DNA from: Solirhodobacter olei
Lineage (GTDB): Bacteria; Pseudomonadota; Alphaproteobacteria; Rhodobacterales; Rhodobacteraceae
Length of the DNA stretch: 64,000 nucleotides
NCBI RefSeq assembly: GCF_004010155.1
Contig: NZ_RRYH01000027.1
Span: forward strand, 1 to 64,000
Direction of reading: 5' to 3'
The notes below the pieces were generated by a model that saw only the letters and a list, made by a program, of their open reading frames with translations, ran no database searches and had not been told where the DNA came from. Position 1 is the stretch's first letter, and every line of letters begins with the position of its first letter. The translations under genes were made by a program, and so were the position numbers. Shown here piece by piece: positions 45,548-54,936 of this stretch.

Positions 45548-45601
45548 GTGCGCTGGCGCACGAAAATCGCAAAACCCAGCAAAATCCGTGCGCTGGCGCA
45601 C
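45548..45601. repeat. Two identical 14-bp palindromes GTGCGCTGGCGCAC
   Basis: Copies at 45548-45561 and 45588-45601, exactly 40 bp apart, in the convergent gap between bolA and the DUF4177 gene. Overlapping GCGCA-TTG-TGCGC adds another inverted pair at the first copy. The area has AAAATC/AAAACC runs between the copies. Confidence 0.6.
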
Positions 45602-45631
45602 GGTGGCGGAGAGGGGCGCGGAGACGGGCGG

Positions 45632-46198
45632 TCAGCCGGCGGAGGGGGGCTCGTCCTTCCCCTTGCGGGTGAAGCTCGGCACCTGGCGGGCGTGCGCGGG
45701 GCCGGCCGAGGGGGCGCCGGCATTGGCCGGGCCGAGGGGCGGCGCCCGGTTGCCGGACAGGAACCCCTCTTCCTCCCCCGCCGGGGCCACGAGGCGCGGG
45801 CCGCGGGTTTCGGGCATGGCATGGACCGAGGCGAGCTGCGAGGCGGCGGCGGCCGAGAGCGGCTCCGGCTCGGCCGGGGTCTCGACCGCGACGCGGGGGG
45901 CGGCCGGACGGTGGGGCGCCTCGGCGGCCTCCTCGGCCGGGGCGACGCGGGGCGCGGTGTCCGGCAGCAGACGGCGGAAGACCAGCATGTTCTGCGATGT
46001 GACGGTGATCCGCCCGGCGAGGCCGTGGCGTTCTTCCACCGGCAGGGTGTCGGCGCGGACATATTCCCAGCCGTCGCGGCCGAGCTGGTTCATCAGCGTC
46101 GTGAGCGTCAGCGCGAAGCGATCTTCCAGGCCCTTGACGCCGCGCGCCTTGTCGCCGCGCCGGGGCGCCGGGACCACCTTGTATTCGAACCGTGTCAT
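45632..46198 (-). CDS. DUF4177-type protein with disordered tail
   Basis: 188 residues. Residues 1-75 (MTRFEYKVVPAPRRG, FALTLTTLMNQLGRDGWEYVRADTL, MLVFRRLL) resemble the short beta-alpha DUF4177 domain. The remaining 110 residues are Pro/Ala/Glu-rich and probably disordered, ending SFTRKGKDEPPSAG. GAGAGAGGG precedes the ATG by about 6 nt. Function unknown. Confidence 0.7.
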   Translation of the reverse strand: MTRFEYKVVPAPRRGDKARGVKGLEDRFALTLTTLMNQLGRDGWEYVRADTLPVEERHGLAGRITVTSQNMLVFRRLLPDTAPRVAPAEEAAEAPHRPAAPRVAVETPAEPEPLSAAAASQLASVHAMPETRGPRLVAPAGEEEGFLSGNRAPPLGPANAGAPSAGPAHARQVPSFTRKGKDEPPSAG

Positions 46199-46373
46199 CG
46201 GATCCCTCTCTCGAAGCCGCAGCCACGAAAACCTTTGCGGCGACGACGTTACCCCGAAGGGTACCGCGAGTCCAAGCCGCGTTTCCGTGTGCTGGAGTGA
46301 TGGACGCGCGGCCGGCCGCCGGGGGCGGCCGCGCATCGGTGGAAAACCGCCCCGAACGGGGGCGGATCGGCAA

Positions 46374-47885
46374 TCAGAGGCCGAGCTTCCTGGCCACCAG
46401 TTCGTTCACCGCAGCCGGGTTGGCCTTGCCGCCGGTCGCCTTGAGGACCTGGCCCACGAACCAGCCGGCCAGCTTGGGGTTGGCCTTGGCCTTCTCGACC
46501 TGCGCCGGGTTGGCGGCGATCACCTCGTCCACCGCCTTCTCGATGGCGCCGGTGTCGGTGACCTGCTTCATGCCGCGGGCCTCGACGATCTCTGCCGGAT
46601 CGCCGCCTTCGGTGTAGACGATCTCGAACAGGTCCTTGGCGATCTTGCCGGAGATGTCGCCCTTGCCGATCAGGTCGACGATGGCGCCGAGCTGGGCGGC
46701 GGAGACCGGGCTTTCGCCGATCTCGTGGCCTTCCTTCTTCAGGCGCCCGAAGAGCTCGTTGATCACCCAGTTGGCGGCCATCTTGCCGTCGCGGCCCTTC
46801 GCCACCTCCTCGAAGAAGCGGGCGGCGTCGAGCTCTGCCGTCAGCACGGAGGCGTCGTAATCGGTCAGGCCGAAATCGGCCATGAAGCGGGCCTTCTTGG
46901 CGTCCGGAAGTTCCGGCATGCGGTCGGCGATGTCGTCGACCCAGGCCTGCTCGATCTCCAGCGGCAGAAGGTCGGGGCAGGGGAAGTAGCGATAGTCATG
47001 CGCCTCTTCCTTCGAGCGCATGGAGCGCGTCTCGCCCTTGTCGGGATCGTAGAGGCGGGTTTCCTGGTCGATCTTGCCGCCGTCCTCGAGGATGGCGATC
47101 TGGCGGCGCGCCTCGTATTCGATGGCGGCTTGGATGAACCGCATCGAGTTCATGTTCTTGATCTCGCAGCGGGTGCCAAGATGCGAGAAATCCTGCGTCT
47201 CCTGGTAGCGCTCGTAGGCGCCCGGGCGGCAGACGGAGACGTTCACGTCGGCGCGCAGGTTGCCGTTCTGCATGTTGCCGTCGCAGGTGCCGAGGTAGCG
47301 CAGGATCTGGCGCAGCTTGCCGACATAGGCCGCGGCCTCTTCCGGCCCGCGGATGTCGGGGCGGGAGACGATCTCCATCAGGGCGACGCCGGTGCGGTTG
47401 AGGTCGACGAAGGACATCGCCGGGTCCATGTCGTGGATCGACTTGCCGGCGTCCTGTTCCAAGTGGATGCGTTCGATCCGCACGCGGCGGGCGACGCCGG
47501 GGGCCATCTCGACGATCACCTCGCCCTCGCCGACGATCGGGTGGTAGAGCTGGGAGATCTGGTAGCCCTGCGGCAGGTCCGGGTAGAAGTAGTTCTTCCG
47601 GTCGAAGGCGGAGCGCAGGTTGATCGCGGCCTTGAGGCCAAGGCCGGTGCGCACGGCCTGTTCGACGCAGAATTCGTTGATCACCGGCAGCATCCCCGGC
47701 ATCGCGGCATCGACGAAGGAGACGTTGGAGTTCGGCTCCGCCCCGAAGCGGGTGGAGGCGCCGGAAAAGAGCTTGGCGTTGGAGGAGACCTGGGCATGGA
47801 CCTCCATGCCGATCACCAGTTCCCATTCGGACTTGGCGCCCTGGATCACTTTGGGCTTCGGGGCTTCGAAGGTGAGATCGAGCAT
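46374..47885 (-). CDS. gatB: GatB, Asp/Glu-tRNA amidotransferase subunit B
   Basis: 503 residues. [13 protein letters not shown], then IEFRRSAFD-like [59 protein letters not shown], and a C-terminal YqeY-like domain ([40 protein letters not shown]). With GatA and GatC it converts Glu-tRNA(Gln) and/or Asp-tRNA(Asn). GatA and GatC genes are not in the window. Confidence 0.96.
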   Translation of the reverse strand: MLDLTFEAPKPKVIQGAKSEWELVIGMEVHAQVSSNAKLFSGASTRFGAEPNSNVSFVDAAMPGMLPVINEFCVEQAVRTGLGLKAAINLRSAFDRKNYFYPDLPQGYQISQLYHPIVGEGEVIVEMAPGVARRVRIERIHLEQDAGKSIHDMDPAMSFVDLNRTGVALMEIVSRPDIRGPEEAAAYVGKLRQILRYLGTCDGNMQNGNLRADVNVSVCRPGAYERYQETQDFSHLGTRCEIKNMNSMRFIQAAIEYEARRQIAILEDGGKIDQETRLYDPDKGETRSMRSKEEAHDYRYFPCPDLLPLEIEQAWVDDIADRMPELPDAKKARFMADFGLTDYDASVLTAELDAARFFEEVAKGRDGKMAANWVINELFGRLKKEGHEIGESPVSAAQLGAIVDLIGKGDISGKIAKDLFEIVYTEGGDPAEIVEARGMKQVTDTGAIEKAVDEVIAANPAQVEKAKANPKLAGWFVGQVLKATGGKANPAAVNELVARKLGL

Positions 47886-47908
47886 GTCGGCGGTCCTTCC
47901 GTGCGGTC

Positions 47909-47922
47909 GGCCTAATTAGGCC
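47909..47922. promoter_or_regulatory. Palindrome GGCCTAATTAGGCC upstream of gatB
   Basis: Perfect 14-bp palindrome, 24 nt before the gatB ATG. TAATTA could overlap a -10. No regulator can be named. Confidence 0.4.
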
Positions 47923-48024
47923 AGCCGGAGGGGCGGGGGCAAGGGGGCAGGCGCCAGGGGAAGGGGGCGGCGGCAGGGGGCTTCCGCCCCCTCGGCCTGC
48001 GGCCTCACTCCCGAGGTTACTTGC

Positions 48025-48060
48025 GGACAGAAGAATTCCCGGGGGGTGCTTCTTCTGTCC
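48025..48060 (-). terminator. Hairpin after pepN, contains intergenic motif copy 2
   Basis: GGACAGAAGAA (48025-48035) pairs perfectly with TTCTTCTGTCC (48050-48060), 11 bp, 14-nt loop. The right arm and the next bases repeat the motif at 13080. No long T-run follows on the minus strand. Confidence 0.55.
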
Positions 48061-48098
48061 ATAAATATCCCCGCCGGAGGCCCCAGCCGGGCGCGGGA

Positions 48099-50666
48099 TC
48101 AGCCCTCGCCGAGCATCCTTTGCGTCATCTCGCCCAGGTCGCGCGAGAGGCCGGGGGTGGCGCGGATGCGGGCGAGCTCTGCCCGGATCATGCCCTGGCG
48201 GTCGGCGTCGTAGCGGCGCCAGGTTTCGAAGGCGGTGGAGAGGCGGGCCGCCGTCTGCGGGTTGATGCCGTCGAGCTTGATCAGCCAGTCGGCGAGCAGG
48301 CGGTAGGCGGCGCCGGAGGCGTGGTGGAAGCCCGCGTGATTGGCCGCCATGGCGCCGAGGACGGCGCGGAAGCGGTTGGGGTTCTTCCAGTCGAACTCCG
48401 CGTGCTCCGTCAGGCGGCGGGCGGTCTCGGCCAGCGCCGCGGGGGTGGCCTCGAGCACCTGAAGGGTGAACCACTTGTCCATGACGAGGCGGTCGGCGGC
48501 CCAGCGGCGGGCGAAGCTTGCAAGCGCCTCCTCTCCCTTGCCGATCATCAGGAGGGCGGCCATGGCGCCGAGTTCCTCTGTCATGTTCGAGGCCTCGGAG
48601 AACTGCTTTTCCGCCCGGGCGCCGCCATCGAGGCGGGTCAGGTAGGCCAGCGCCTGCAGCCTGAGCGCGCGCTGGCCGGCGGCCCGGGGATCGGGCGTGT
48701 AGGGGCCGGGGACGGCCATCGTCTCGTGCAGGCTGGTCAGGGTCGGACGCAGCGCCTCGGCCACCGCGAGGGCGAGCTTCTCCCGCGCGGCGTAGATCGC
48801 GGCGGGGTCTGGCGTCCGGCCGGCGGCGAAGAGGGTCTGGGCCATGTCGTCCTCGGACGGCAGGCGCAGGGCATAGGCGCGGAAGGCGGGGTCGAGCGCC
48901 TCGTCGCGGGCCATGCGGGTGAGCGCGTCGAGGTAGTCGGGGCCGGGCGCCGCGCCATCGGTGACCATGCGGGCCAGCACGTCCTTGGCGAGGCTGCGGC
49001 CCGCCTCCCACTTGTTGAACGGGTCGGTGTCATGCGCCAGCAGGAAGGCGCGTTCCTCTGGCGTTGAGGCGCGGTCGAGCACCACGGGGGCGGAGAAGTT
49101 GCGCAGGATCGAGGGGACGGGCCGGGTCGCGAGGCCCTCGAAGGTGAAGCTCTGCTCCGCCTCGGTCATCTCGAGGACTTGGGTCGGCAGCACCTCGTCG
49201 CCGTTCGGGTTCAGGAGGCCGACGGCGATGGGGATGACGCGGGGCGGCTTTTCCGACTGGCCCGGGGTGGGGGCGGTTTCCTGTTTGAAGCTGAGCGTGT
49301 AGCGGCCGTCCCTGAAGTCCTCCGTCACCGTCAGGCGGGGGGTACCGGCATCGGTGTACCAGCGCTTGAACTGGGTCAGGTCGCGGCCGGTCGCGTCCTC
49401 GAACACCTTCAGCCAGTCCTCGATCGTGGCGGCGTCGCCGTCGTGGCGGTCGAAGTAGAGATCGAGCGCCTTGCGGTAGCCGTCCTCGCCGACGAGGCTT
49501 TTCAGCATGCCGATCACCTCGGCGCCCTTCTCGTAGACGGTGGCGGTGTAGAAGTTGTTGATTTCCACGTAATTGTCGGGCCGGACCGGGTGGGCGAGGG
49601 GGCCGCCGTCCTCGCGGAACTGGCGGGCGCGGAGCGTCAGCACATCCTCGATCCGCTTCACGGAGGCCGAGCGCATGTCAGAGGAGAAGGACTGGTCGCG
49701 GTAGACGGTCAGCCCTTCCTTCAGGCAGAGCTGGAACCAGTCGCGGCAGGTGATGCGGTTGCCGGTCCAGTTGTGAAAATACTCGTGGGCGATGATCGCC
49801 TCGATGCGGGCGAAGTCGTCGTCGGTCGCGGTCTCTGGCAGGGCGAGGACGTATTTGGAGTTGAAAATGTTCAACCCCTTGTTCTCCATTGCGCCCATAT
49901 TGAAGTCATCGACGGCGACAATGTTGAAAATGTCCAAGTCGTATTCGCGGCCGTAGGTCTCTTCATCCCACTTCATCGCGCGTTTCAGGGCGCCCATCGC
50001 ATAGGCGCATTTGCCCTCGTCCCCCGGGCGAACCCAGATGTTGAGCGCGACCTCGCGGCCCGAGGCGGTGGTGAAGCGGTCGGAATGGGCGACGAGATCG
50101 CCCGCGACCAGCGCGAAGAGATAGGAGGGCTTGGGCCAGGGGTCGTGCCATTCGGCCCAGCCGGGGCCCTCGCCCTTCAGGTCGCCGTTCGACAGCAGGA
50201 CCGGCAGGTCGGATTCGATGCGGACATGGAACGGGGCCATGACGTCGGGGCGGTCGGGGTAGAAGGTGATGCGGCGGAAGCCCTCGGCCTCGCATTGGGT
50301 GCAGTACATGGCGCGCGACATGTAGAGCCCTTCGAGGCGGGTGTTGTCCTCTGGCGCGATCTCGACCTCGGCCGTGAAGATGAAGGGGCCATCGGGGAGG
50401 GTCGCCGCCGGCAGGGTGAGGCCGGTGGTGTCGGGCAGCGCCGTGATGGGCGTTCCGTCCACCGCGGCGGAGATCAGGCCGAGCGCCTCGCCGTCGAGCC
50501 TGAGGTCGTGCGCGCCGGGGCGCGCGGGATTGGGGGTGAAGCGGATCTCGGAGAGGACGCGGGTCGAGGCCGGGGCGAGGCGGAAGGTCAGCCGCACGTC
50601 CTCCACCAGGTGGCTGGGGGGCAGGTAGTCGGCCAGATGCACCGTCTGCGGGGTCTCGTCCTTCAT
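48099..50666 (-). CDS. pepN: Aminopeptidase N (M1 family)
   Basis: 855 residues from ATG 50666 (MKDETPQTVHLADYLPPSH). Exopeptidase motif GAMENKGLNIFNSKYVL, zinc site HEYFHNWTGN with the third ligand in LKEGLTVYRDQ (HExxH-18-E). The C-terminal helical domain is of the gram-negative PepN type. It removes N-terminal residues from cytosolic peptides. Length matches E. coli PepN (870). Confidence 0.95.
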   Translation of the reverse strand: MKDETPQTVHLADYLPPSHLVEDVRLTFRLAPASTRVLSEIRFTPNPARPGAHDLRLDGEALGLISAAVDGTPITALPDTTGLTLPAATLPDGPFIFTAEVEIAPEDNTRLEGLYMSRAMYCTQCEAEGFRRITFYPDRPDVMAPFHVRIESDLPVLLSNGDLKGEGPGWAEWHDPWPKPSYLFALVAGDLVAHSDRFTTASGREVALNIWVRPGDEGKCAYAMGALKRAMKWDEETYGREYDLDIFNIVAVDDFNMGAMENKGLNIFNSKYVLALPETATDDDFARIEAIIAHEYFHNWTGNRITCRDWFQLCLKEGLTVYRDQSFSSDMRSASVKRIEDVLTLRARQFREDGGPLAHPVRPDNYVEINNFYTATVYEKGAEVIGMLKSLVGEDGYRKALDLYFDRHDGDAATIEDWLKVFEDATGRDLTQFKRWYTDAGTPRLTVTEDFRDGRYTLSFKQETAPTPGQSEKPPRVIPIAVGLLNPNGDEVLPTQVLEMTEAEQSFTFEGLATRPVPSILRNFSAPVVLDRASTPEERAFLLAHDTDPFNKWEAGRSLAKDVLARMVTDGAAPGPDYLDALTRMARDEALDPAFRAYALRLPSEDDMAQTLFAAGRTPDPAAIYAAREKLALAVAEALRPTLTSLHETMAVPGPYTPDPRAAGQRALRLQALAYLTRLDGGARAEKQFSEASNMTEELGAMAALLMIGKGEEALASFARRWAADRLVMDKWFTLQVLEATPAALAETARRLTEHAEFDWKNPNRFRAVLGAMAANHAGFHHASGAAYRLLADWLIKLDGINPQTAARLSTAFETWRRYDADRQGMIRAELARIRATPGLSRDLGEMTQRMLGEG

Positions 50667-50862
50667 CGCGCTCTCCTCTGGAAGTGCCACAGGTGTAGCG
50701 GTTCGGGCCGGAGGTTCAAGCCAGGGGAGGCGTGCGGGCCGGGGCGGCCGGGGTGACCGCCGGGATCGAGAGCGCTCAAGATCCCGCGACGCACGGTTTC
50801 ATCGCGGCGGGGCGGGGCCCACCTGTTGGGAAAGGCCCCAGGCGGGCCGGAAAGGAGCTGAC
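50667..50862. other. Divergent promoter region between pepN and a small membrane protein
   Basis: 196 nt, GC-rich, no gene. AAAGGAG (about 50850-50856) is the ribosome site of the following gene. Confidence 0.4.
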
Positions 50863-51198
50863 ATGTCCGCCCCTGACGTGAATCTTGAAGAGCAATCGCG
50901 GCGCCACACCGCGCCGCTTCTGGGGATCAGCGCCGTGGTGGCCGTGGTGCTGGTCTATCTGATGATCTCTGTCGCCGGACTGGTCCGGCAGGCGCAGCCG
51001 ATCCGCAGCAGCGGGCCGAAGATCAACGACCAGACCGGCAAGCTGATCCACTTCTCGACCCCGGTGATGCCCGCGCCGCAGCCGACGCTGCCGCAGGGCG
51101 CGCGCGACAGGGGTTATGGCCAGCAGGGTTACGGCGAGACGCCGGCCCAGACGGCCAGCGCCCTGGATAACGGGCCGGCTGCGCCGGTCAGAGCGTGA
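50863..51198 (+). CDS. Single-pass membrane protein of unknown function
   Basis: 111 residues. Hydrophilic N-terminus, one transmembrane helix (about 21-41, ISAVVAVVLVYLMISVAGLV), then a Pro/Gln/Gly-rich tail. AAAGGAG upstream of the ATG supports expression. Its last 11 bases overlap the 3' end of the convergent AHSA1 gene. No family recognised. Confidence 0.65.
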   Translation: MSAPDVNLEEQSRRHTAPLLGISAVVAVVLVYLMISVAGLVRQAQPIRSSGPKINDQTGKLIHFSTPVMPAPQPTLPQGARDRGYGQQGYGETPAQTASALDNGPAAPVRA

Positions 51199-51652
51199 CG
51201 GCCAGCCGCTCCAGCTGGCGCAGGGCCGTCGCCCAGCCGTCCATGAAGCCCATGTGTTCGTGCTGGTGCTTGTTCTCGGCATTGGCATGGAGGGCGCGGG
51301 CGGTATAGCGCGTGCCCTCGCCCTCGCGCGCGACGGTGAGGATCGCGGTGAAGAAGGGCTGCGGCGCTGGGCGCCAGTCCGCCTGCAGCGCGTCGGTGAA
51401 GACGAGGCGCTGTTCGGGGACGACGTCCAGGTAGCAGCCCTCGACCGGCATGGTATGGCCGTCGGGCAGACGCATGACGGTGTAGAACTTGCCGCCGGGG
51501 CGCAGGTCTATCCGCGCCTCTATCGTTTCGACCGGCTTCGGGGCCCACCATTGCTTCAGAAGCTCCGGTTCGGTCCAGCAGCGCCAGACCTGCGCCGGGC
51601 TGGCGGCGATCAGGCGGGTCAGTTCGAGGTCGAGTTCGGGATTAATTTCCAT
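51188..51652 (-). CDS. SRPBCC/AHSA1-like protein
   Basis: 154 residues from ATG 51652. LTRLIAASPAQVWRCWTEPELLKQWWAPKP is the AHSA1/START-like opening, and HMGFMDGWATALRQLERLA the closing helix. A hydrophobic-cavity fold. It overlaps the ArsR gene by 11 bases. ArsR-AHSA1 pairs are widespread; their ligand is mostly unknown. Confidence 0.87.
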   Translation of the reverse strand: MEINPELDLELTRLIAASPAQVWRCWTEPELLKQWWAPKPVETIEARIDLRPGGKFYTVMRLPDGHTMPVEGCYLDVVPEQRLVFTDALQADWRPAPQPFFTAILTVAREGEGTRYTARALHANAENKHQHEHMGFMDGWATALRQLERLAVTL

Positions 51653-51989
51653 CGGTCTCCTCCTTGGGAAATGTCGCGAGGAGCGCGTCGAGCCGGTCGA
51701 GGCGCCCCTCCCAGATCGAATGCTGCCGGGTGAGCCAGTCCGTGGCCGGGGCAAGCCGGTCAGGCAGCGCGCGGCAGAGGCGGGTGCGGCCGGTCTTCTC
51801 GCTGGCGATGAGGCCTGCCTGCTCCAGCACAGCGAGGTGGCGCATGACCGTCGGCAGGGCGAGGCCGGTCGGGGCGGCGAGCTCCGTCACCGGCGCGGGG
51901 CCGCGGAAGAGCCGCTCCAGCATCGCGCGTCGTGTGGGGTCGCCGAGCGCGTGGAACAGGGTGTCGAGTGCAGGGTCATGCTTAGTCAT
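51642..51989 (-). CDS. ArsR-family transcription regulator
   Basis: 115 residues. LDTLFHALGDPTRRAMLERLFRGPAPVTELAAPTGLALPTVMRHLAVLEQAGLI is a standard ArsR winged helix. No metal-binding cysteine pair (ELCVCDL) is present, as expected for the subgroup linked to AHSA1 proteins. It probably represses its own two-gene operon through the palindrome at 52030-52049. Confidence 0.9.
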   Translation of the reverse strand: MTKHDPALDTLFHALGDPTRRAMLERLFRGPAPVTELAAPTGLALPTVMRHLAVLEQAGLIASEKTGRTRLCRALPDRLAPATDWLTRQHSIWEGRLDRLDALLATFPKEETDGN

Positions 51990-52029
51990 GTCGCTAAGTA
52001 TTCACGCCCGGGTGAGTCGGGCAAGGAAA

Positions 52030-52049
52030 ACTTAGCTGATTGGCTAGGT
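52030..52049. promoter_or_regulatory. Candidate ArsR operator
   Basis: ACTTAGCtgattgGCTAGGT: seven-base half-sites with one mismatch, 6-bp centre. A third half-site GCTAAGT lies at 51993-51999, just before the ArsR ATG. Position and symmetry suit ArsR autoregulation. Confidence 0.5.
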
Positions 52050-52153
52050 TTCGGCATGCGGCCGCGGGCAGCGGCGGATTGTCTTTGGTTGTCATGGGCT
52101 TGGCGCCTGTAGGGCGGGGCACAGGGCGGCCCTTCCACCCAGAGTGCCGTTTG

Positions 52154-52182
52154 TTGCCTATCGGAAACTTTTTCCCTAATGG
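52154..52182 (+). promoter_or_regulatory. Candidate glcB promoter
   Basis: TTGCCT (52154-52159), 17-nt spacer, TAATGG (52177-52182), about 52 nt before the glcB ATG. Confidence 0.4.
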
Positions 52183-52233
52183 TGTGCCATGGCATACCGG
52201 GCGCATGGCGCCCAAGAAGAGGGACTTTCTGGC

Positions 52234-54381
52234 ATGACGGACCGCATCGGGAAAAACGGCCTACAGGTCGATGCGCGGCTGGTGGCGTTCATCGAGGGCG
52301 AGGCGCTGCCGGGAACGGGCGTATCGGCGGAGGCGTTCTGGGCGGGTCTGTCGGATGCGGTGCATGGGCTCGGGCCGAAGAACGCGGCGCTCCTTGCCCG
52401 GCGGGAGGAGCTGCAGGCGGCCATCGACGGCTGGCACAAGGCCCGCAAGGGGCAGGCGATGGACCAGGACGCCTATGAGGCCTTCCTGCGCGAGATCGGC
52501 TATCTCGTTCCCGAAGGCCCGGATTTCAGGATCGAGACCGAGGGCACGGATCCGGAATTCGCGGCGATCCCCGGGCCGCAGCTGGTCGTGCCGGTGATGA
52601 ACGCGCGCTATGCGCTGAACGCGGCCAATGCGCGCTGGGGATCGCTCTATGACGCGCTTTACGGCACCGATGCGCTGGGCGACGCGCCGAAGGCGGGCGG
52701 CTTCGACGCCGAGCGGGGCGCGCGGGTGATCGCCTGGGGGCGGACCTTCCTCGACGAGGCGGTGCCGCTCGCCTCGGGCAGCCATGCCGACGTGACGGGA
52801 TACAGCGTGAAGGACGGGGCGCTGGTGCCGGCGCTGGCCGACCCGTCGATGTTCGTGGGCTACGCGGGCGCGGCGGCGGCGCCCTCTGCCGTGGTGCTGA
52901 AGCAGAACCATCTGCACATCATCATCGACATCGATGCGGGCCATTTCATCGGCAAGACCGACCGTGCCCATGTCGCCGATATCCGGCTGGAGGCGGCGGT
53001 CTCCTCGATCATGGACTGCGAGGATTCGGTGGCGGCGGTCGATGCGCCGGACAAGGTGCTGGCCTATCGCAACTGGCTGGGCCTGATGAAGGGCGACCTG
53101 GCCGACACGTTCGAGAAGGGCGGAAAATCCGTAACCCGGACGCTGAGCGGTGACCTGGGCTTCACCGCCGCCGACGGCTCGGCGCTGGCGCTGAAGGGCC
53201 GCTCGATCATGCTGGTGCGCAATGTCGGCCACCTGATGACCAACCCGGCGGTTCTGGATCGCGACGGGAACGAGGCCTACGAGGGGCTTCTGGACGCCTT
53301 CTGCACCGTGCTTTGCGCGATGCACGACCTCAGGAAGGTCTCCGGGCCGCGGAACTCCGTCACCGGCTCGGTCTATGTCGTGAAGCCGAAGATGCACGGG
53401 CCGGAAGAGGTCGCCTTCGCCGACCAGATCTTCACGGCGGTCGAGGCCTGCCTGGGCCTGCCGGCCAATACCGTGAAGCTCGGCATCATGGACGAGGAGC
53501 GGCGTACCTCGGCCAACTTGAAGGAATGCATCCGGGCCGCGAAGCGGCGGGTGGCCTTTATCAACACGGGTTTCCTCGACCGTACCGGGGACGAGATCCA
53601 CACTTCGATGGAAGCCGGGCCGATGGTCCGGAAGGGGGAGATGAAGAACTCCGCCTGGATCAAGAGCTACGAGGATCGCAACGTCGACATCGGCCTGGCC
53701 TGCGGGCTTTCCGGCAAGGCGCAGATCGGCAAGGGAATGTGGGCGGCGCCGGACCTGATGGCGGCGATGCTGGCCGAGAAGATCGGCCATCCGAAGGCGG
53801 GCGCGAACACCGCCTGGGTGCCGTCGCCGACGGCGGCGACGCTGCATGCCACGCATTACCACAAGGTCGACGTCTTCGCCCGGCAGGGCGAGATCGCCTC
53901 GGGCGGGGCGCGCGGCAGCCTGCGGGACCTGCTGACGATCCCGCTTGCCCATGGCACCAACTGGAACGCCGACGAGATCCAGGCGGAACTGGAGAACAAC
54001 GCGCAGGGTATCCTTGGCTATGTCGTGCGCTGGATCGATCAGGGCGTCGGCTGCTCCAAGGTGCCGGATATCCATGATGTCGGGCTGATGGAGGACCGGG
54101 CGACCTGCCGGATCTCCTCGCAAGCGCTGGCGAACTGGCTGCATCATGGCGTGGTGAGCCAAGAGCAGGTCATGGCGGTGATGAAGAAGATGGCCGCCGT
54201 CGTCGACCGGCAGAACGCGGGGGACGCGGCCTATGTGCCGATGGCGCCGGGCTTCGACGGTCAGGCCTTCAAGGCGGCCTGCGACCTGGTCTTCGAGGGG
54301 CGGGTGCAGCCCTCGGGCTATACCGAGCCGGTGCTGCATGCGCGGCGGCGGAAGCTGAAGGCGGAGCGCGGGATCATCTGA
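52234..54381 (+). CDS. glcB: Malate synthase G
   Basis: 715 residues from ATG 52234, the usual length of the G isoform (about 720). [55 protein letters not shown] and [17 protein letters not shown] hold the acetyl-CoA, Mg and glyoxylate residues. [19 protein letters not shown] and [18 protein letters not shown] are further signatures. It condenses glyoxylate and acetyl-CoA to malate. GAGG lies about 10 nt upstream. Confidence 0.96.
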   Translation: MTDRIGKNGLQVDARLVAFIEGEALPGTGVSAEAFWAGLSDAVHGLGPKNAALLARREELQAAIDGWHKARKGQAMDQDAYEAFLREIGYLVPEGPDFRIETEGTDPEFAAIPGPQLVVPVMNARYALNAANARWGSLYDALYGTDALGDAPKAGGFDAERGARVIAWGRTFLDEAVPLASGSHADVTGYSVKDGALVPALADPSMFVGYAGAAAAPSAVVLKQNHLHIIIDIDAGHFIGKTDRAHVADIRLEAAVSSIMDCEDSVAAVDAPDKVLAYRNWLGLMKGDLADTFEKGGKSVTRTLSGDLGFTAADGSALALKGRSIMLVRNVGHLMTNPAVLDRDGNEAYEGLLDAFCTVLCAMHDLRKVSGPRNSVTGSVYVVKPKMHGPEEVAFADQIFTAVEACLGLPANTVKLGIMDEERRTSANLKECIRAAKRRVAFINTGFLDRTGDEIHTSMEAGPMVRKGEMKNSAWIKSYEDRNVDIGLACGLSGKAQIGKGMWAAPDLMAAMLAEKIGHPKAGANTAWVPSPTAATLHATHYHKVDVFARQGEIASGGARGSLRDLLTIPLAHGTNWNADEIQAELENNAQGILGYVVRWIDQGVGCSKVPDIHDVGLMEDRATCRISSQALANWLHHGVVSQEQVMAVMKKMAAVVDRQNAGDAAYVPMAPGFDGQAFKAACDLVFEGRVQPSGYTEPVLHARRRKLKAERGII

Positions 54382-54397
54382 GCGCGGCCGCATGGAT

Positions 54398-54425
54398 GGT
54401 GCGCAATGACTGCGCACCTTACGGG
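54398..54425. repeat. Short palindromic intergenic repeat, copy 2
   Basis: GGTGCGCA-ATGAC-TGCGCACC followed by TTACGG. It matches 10283-10309 except in the loop and one flanking base. Confidence 0.6.
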
Positions 54426-54433
54426 AGGGTGAG

Positions 54434-54856
54434 ATGATTTCACTTCGGAAGGCGCGGAGCATCATCCGTGCGGCACTGGCGAAGGGGACCGAGGCGGGGT
54501 TCAAGCCGCTGTCGGTCGTGATTCTGGACGAAGGCGGTCACGTGATCGCCTTCGAACGCTCCGACGGGGCAAGCCCGGGGCGGTTCGACATCGCGCGGGG
54601 CAAGGCCTACGGCTGCCTGATGCTGGGCCTTGGCGGCGATGCGATCCAGAAGCGGGCGGAGGCGCAGCCGACCTTCACCGACGCGATGAACGGCCTTTAC
54701 GGCGGCCGATTCGTGCCGGTGCGTGGCGGCGTGCTGGTGCGCGACGCGCGCGGCAAGGTGCTGGGTGCGGTGGGCGTGACCGGCGACACCTCAGACAACG
54801 ACGCGGTGGCGGCGGTGGCCGGGATCGAGGCGGCGGGCTACCGGGCCGAAGCCTGA
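54434..54856 (+). CDS. GlcG/HbpS family protein
   Basis: 140 residues. [79 protein letters not shown] are the family blocks. HbpS members bind haem, while GlcG is encoded with glycolate genes. It lies 52 nt behind glcB with GGGAGG before its ATG, which suggests a shared glyoxylate context. Function is not proven. Confidence 0.85.
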   Translation: MISLRKARSIIRAALAKGTEAGFKPLSVVILDEGGHVIAFERSDGASPGRFDIARGKAYGCLMLGLGGDAIQKRAEAQPTFTDAMNGLYGGRFVPVRGGVLVRDARGKVLGAVGVTGDTSDNDAVAAVAGIEAAGYRAEA

Positions 54857-54936
54857 GGCCGGCGCGGGCGCCCCGGCCCCGTGGACGCCGCCCGGCAACC
54901 GCGCTATCAGGCGGCGAGATTTACGAGGAGCGCCCG

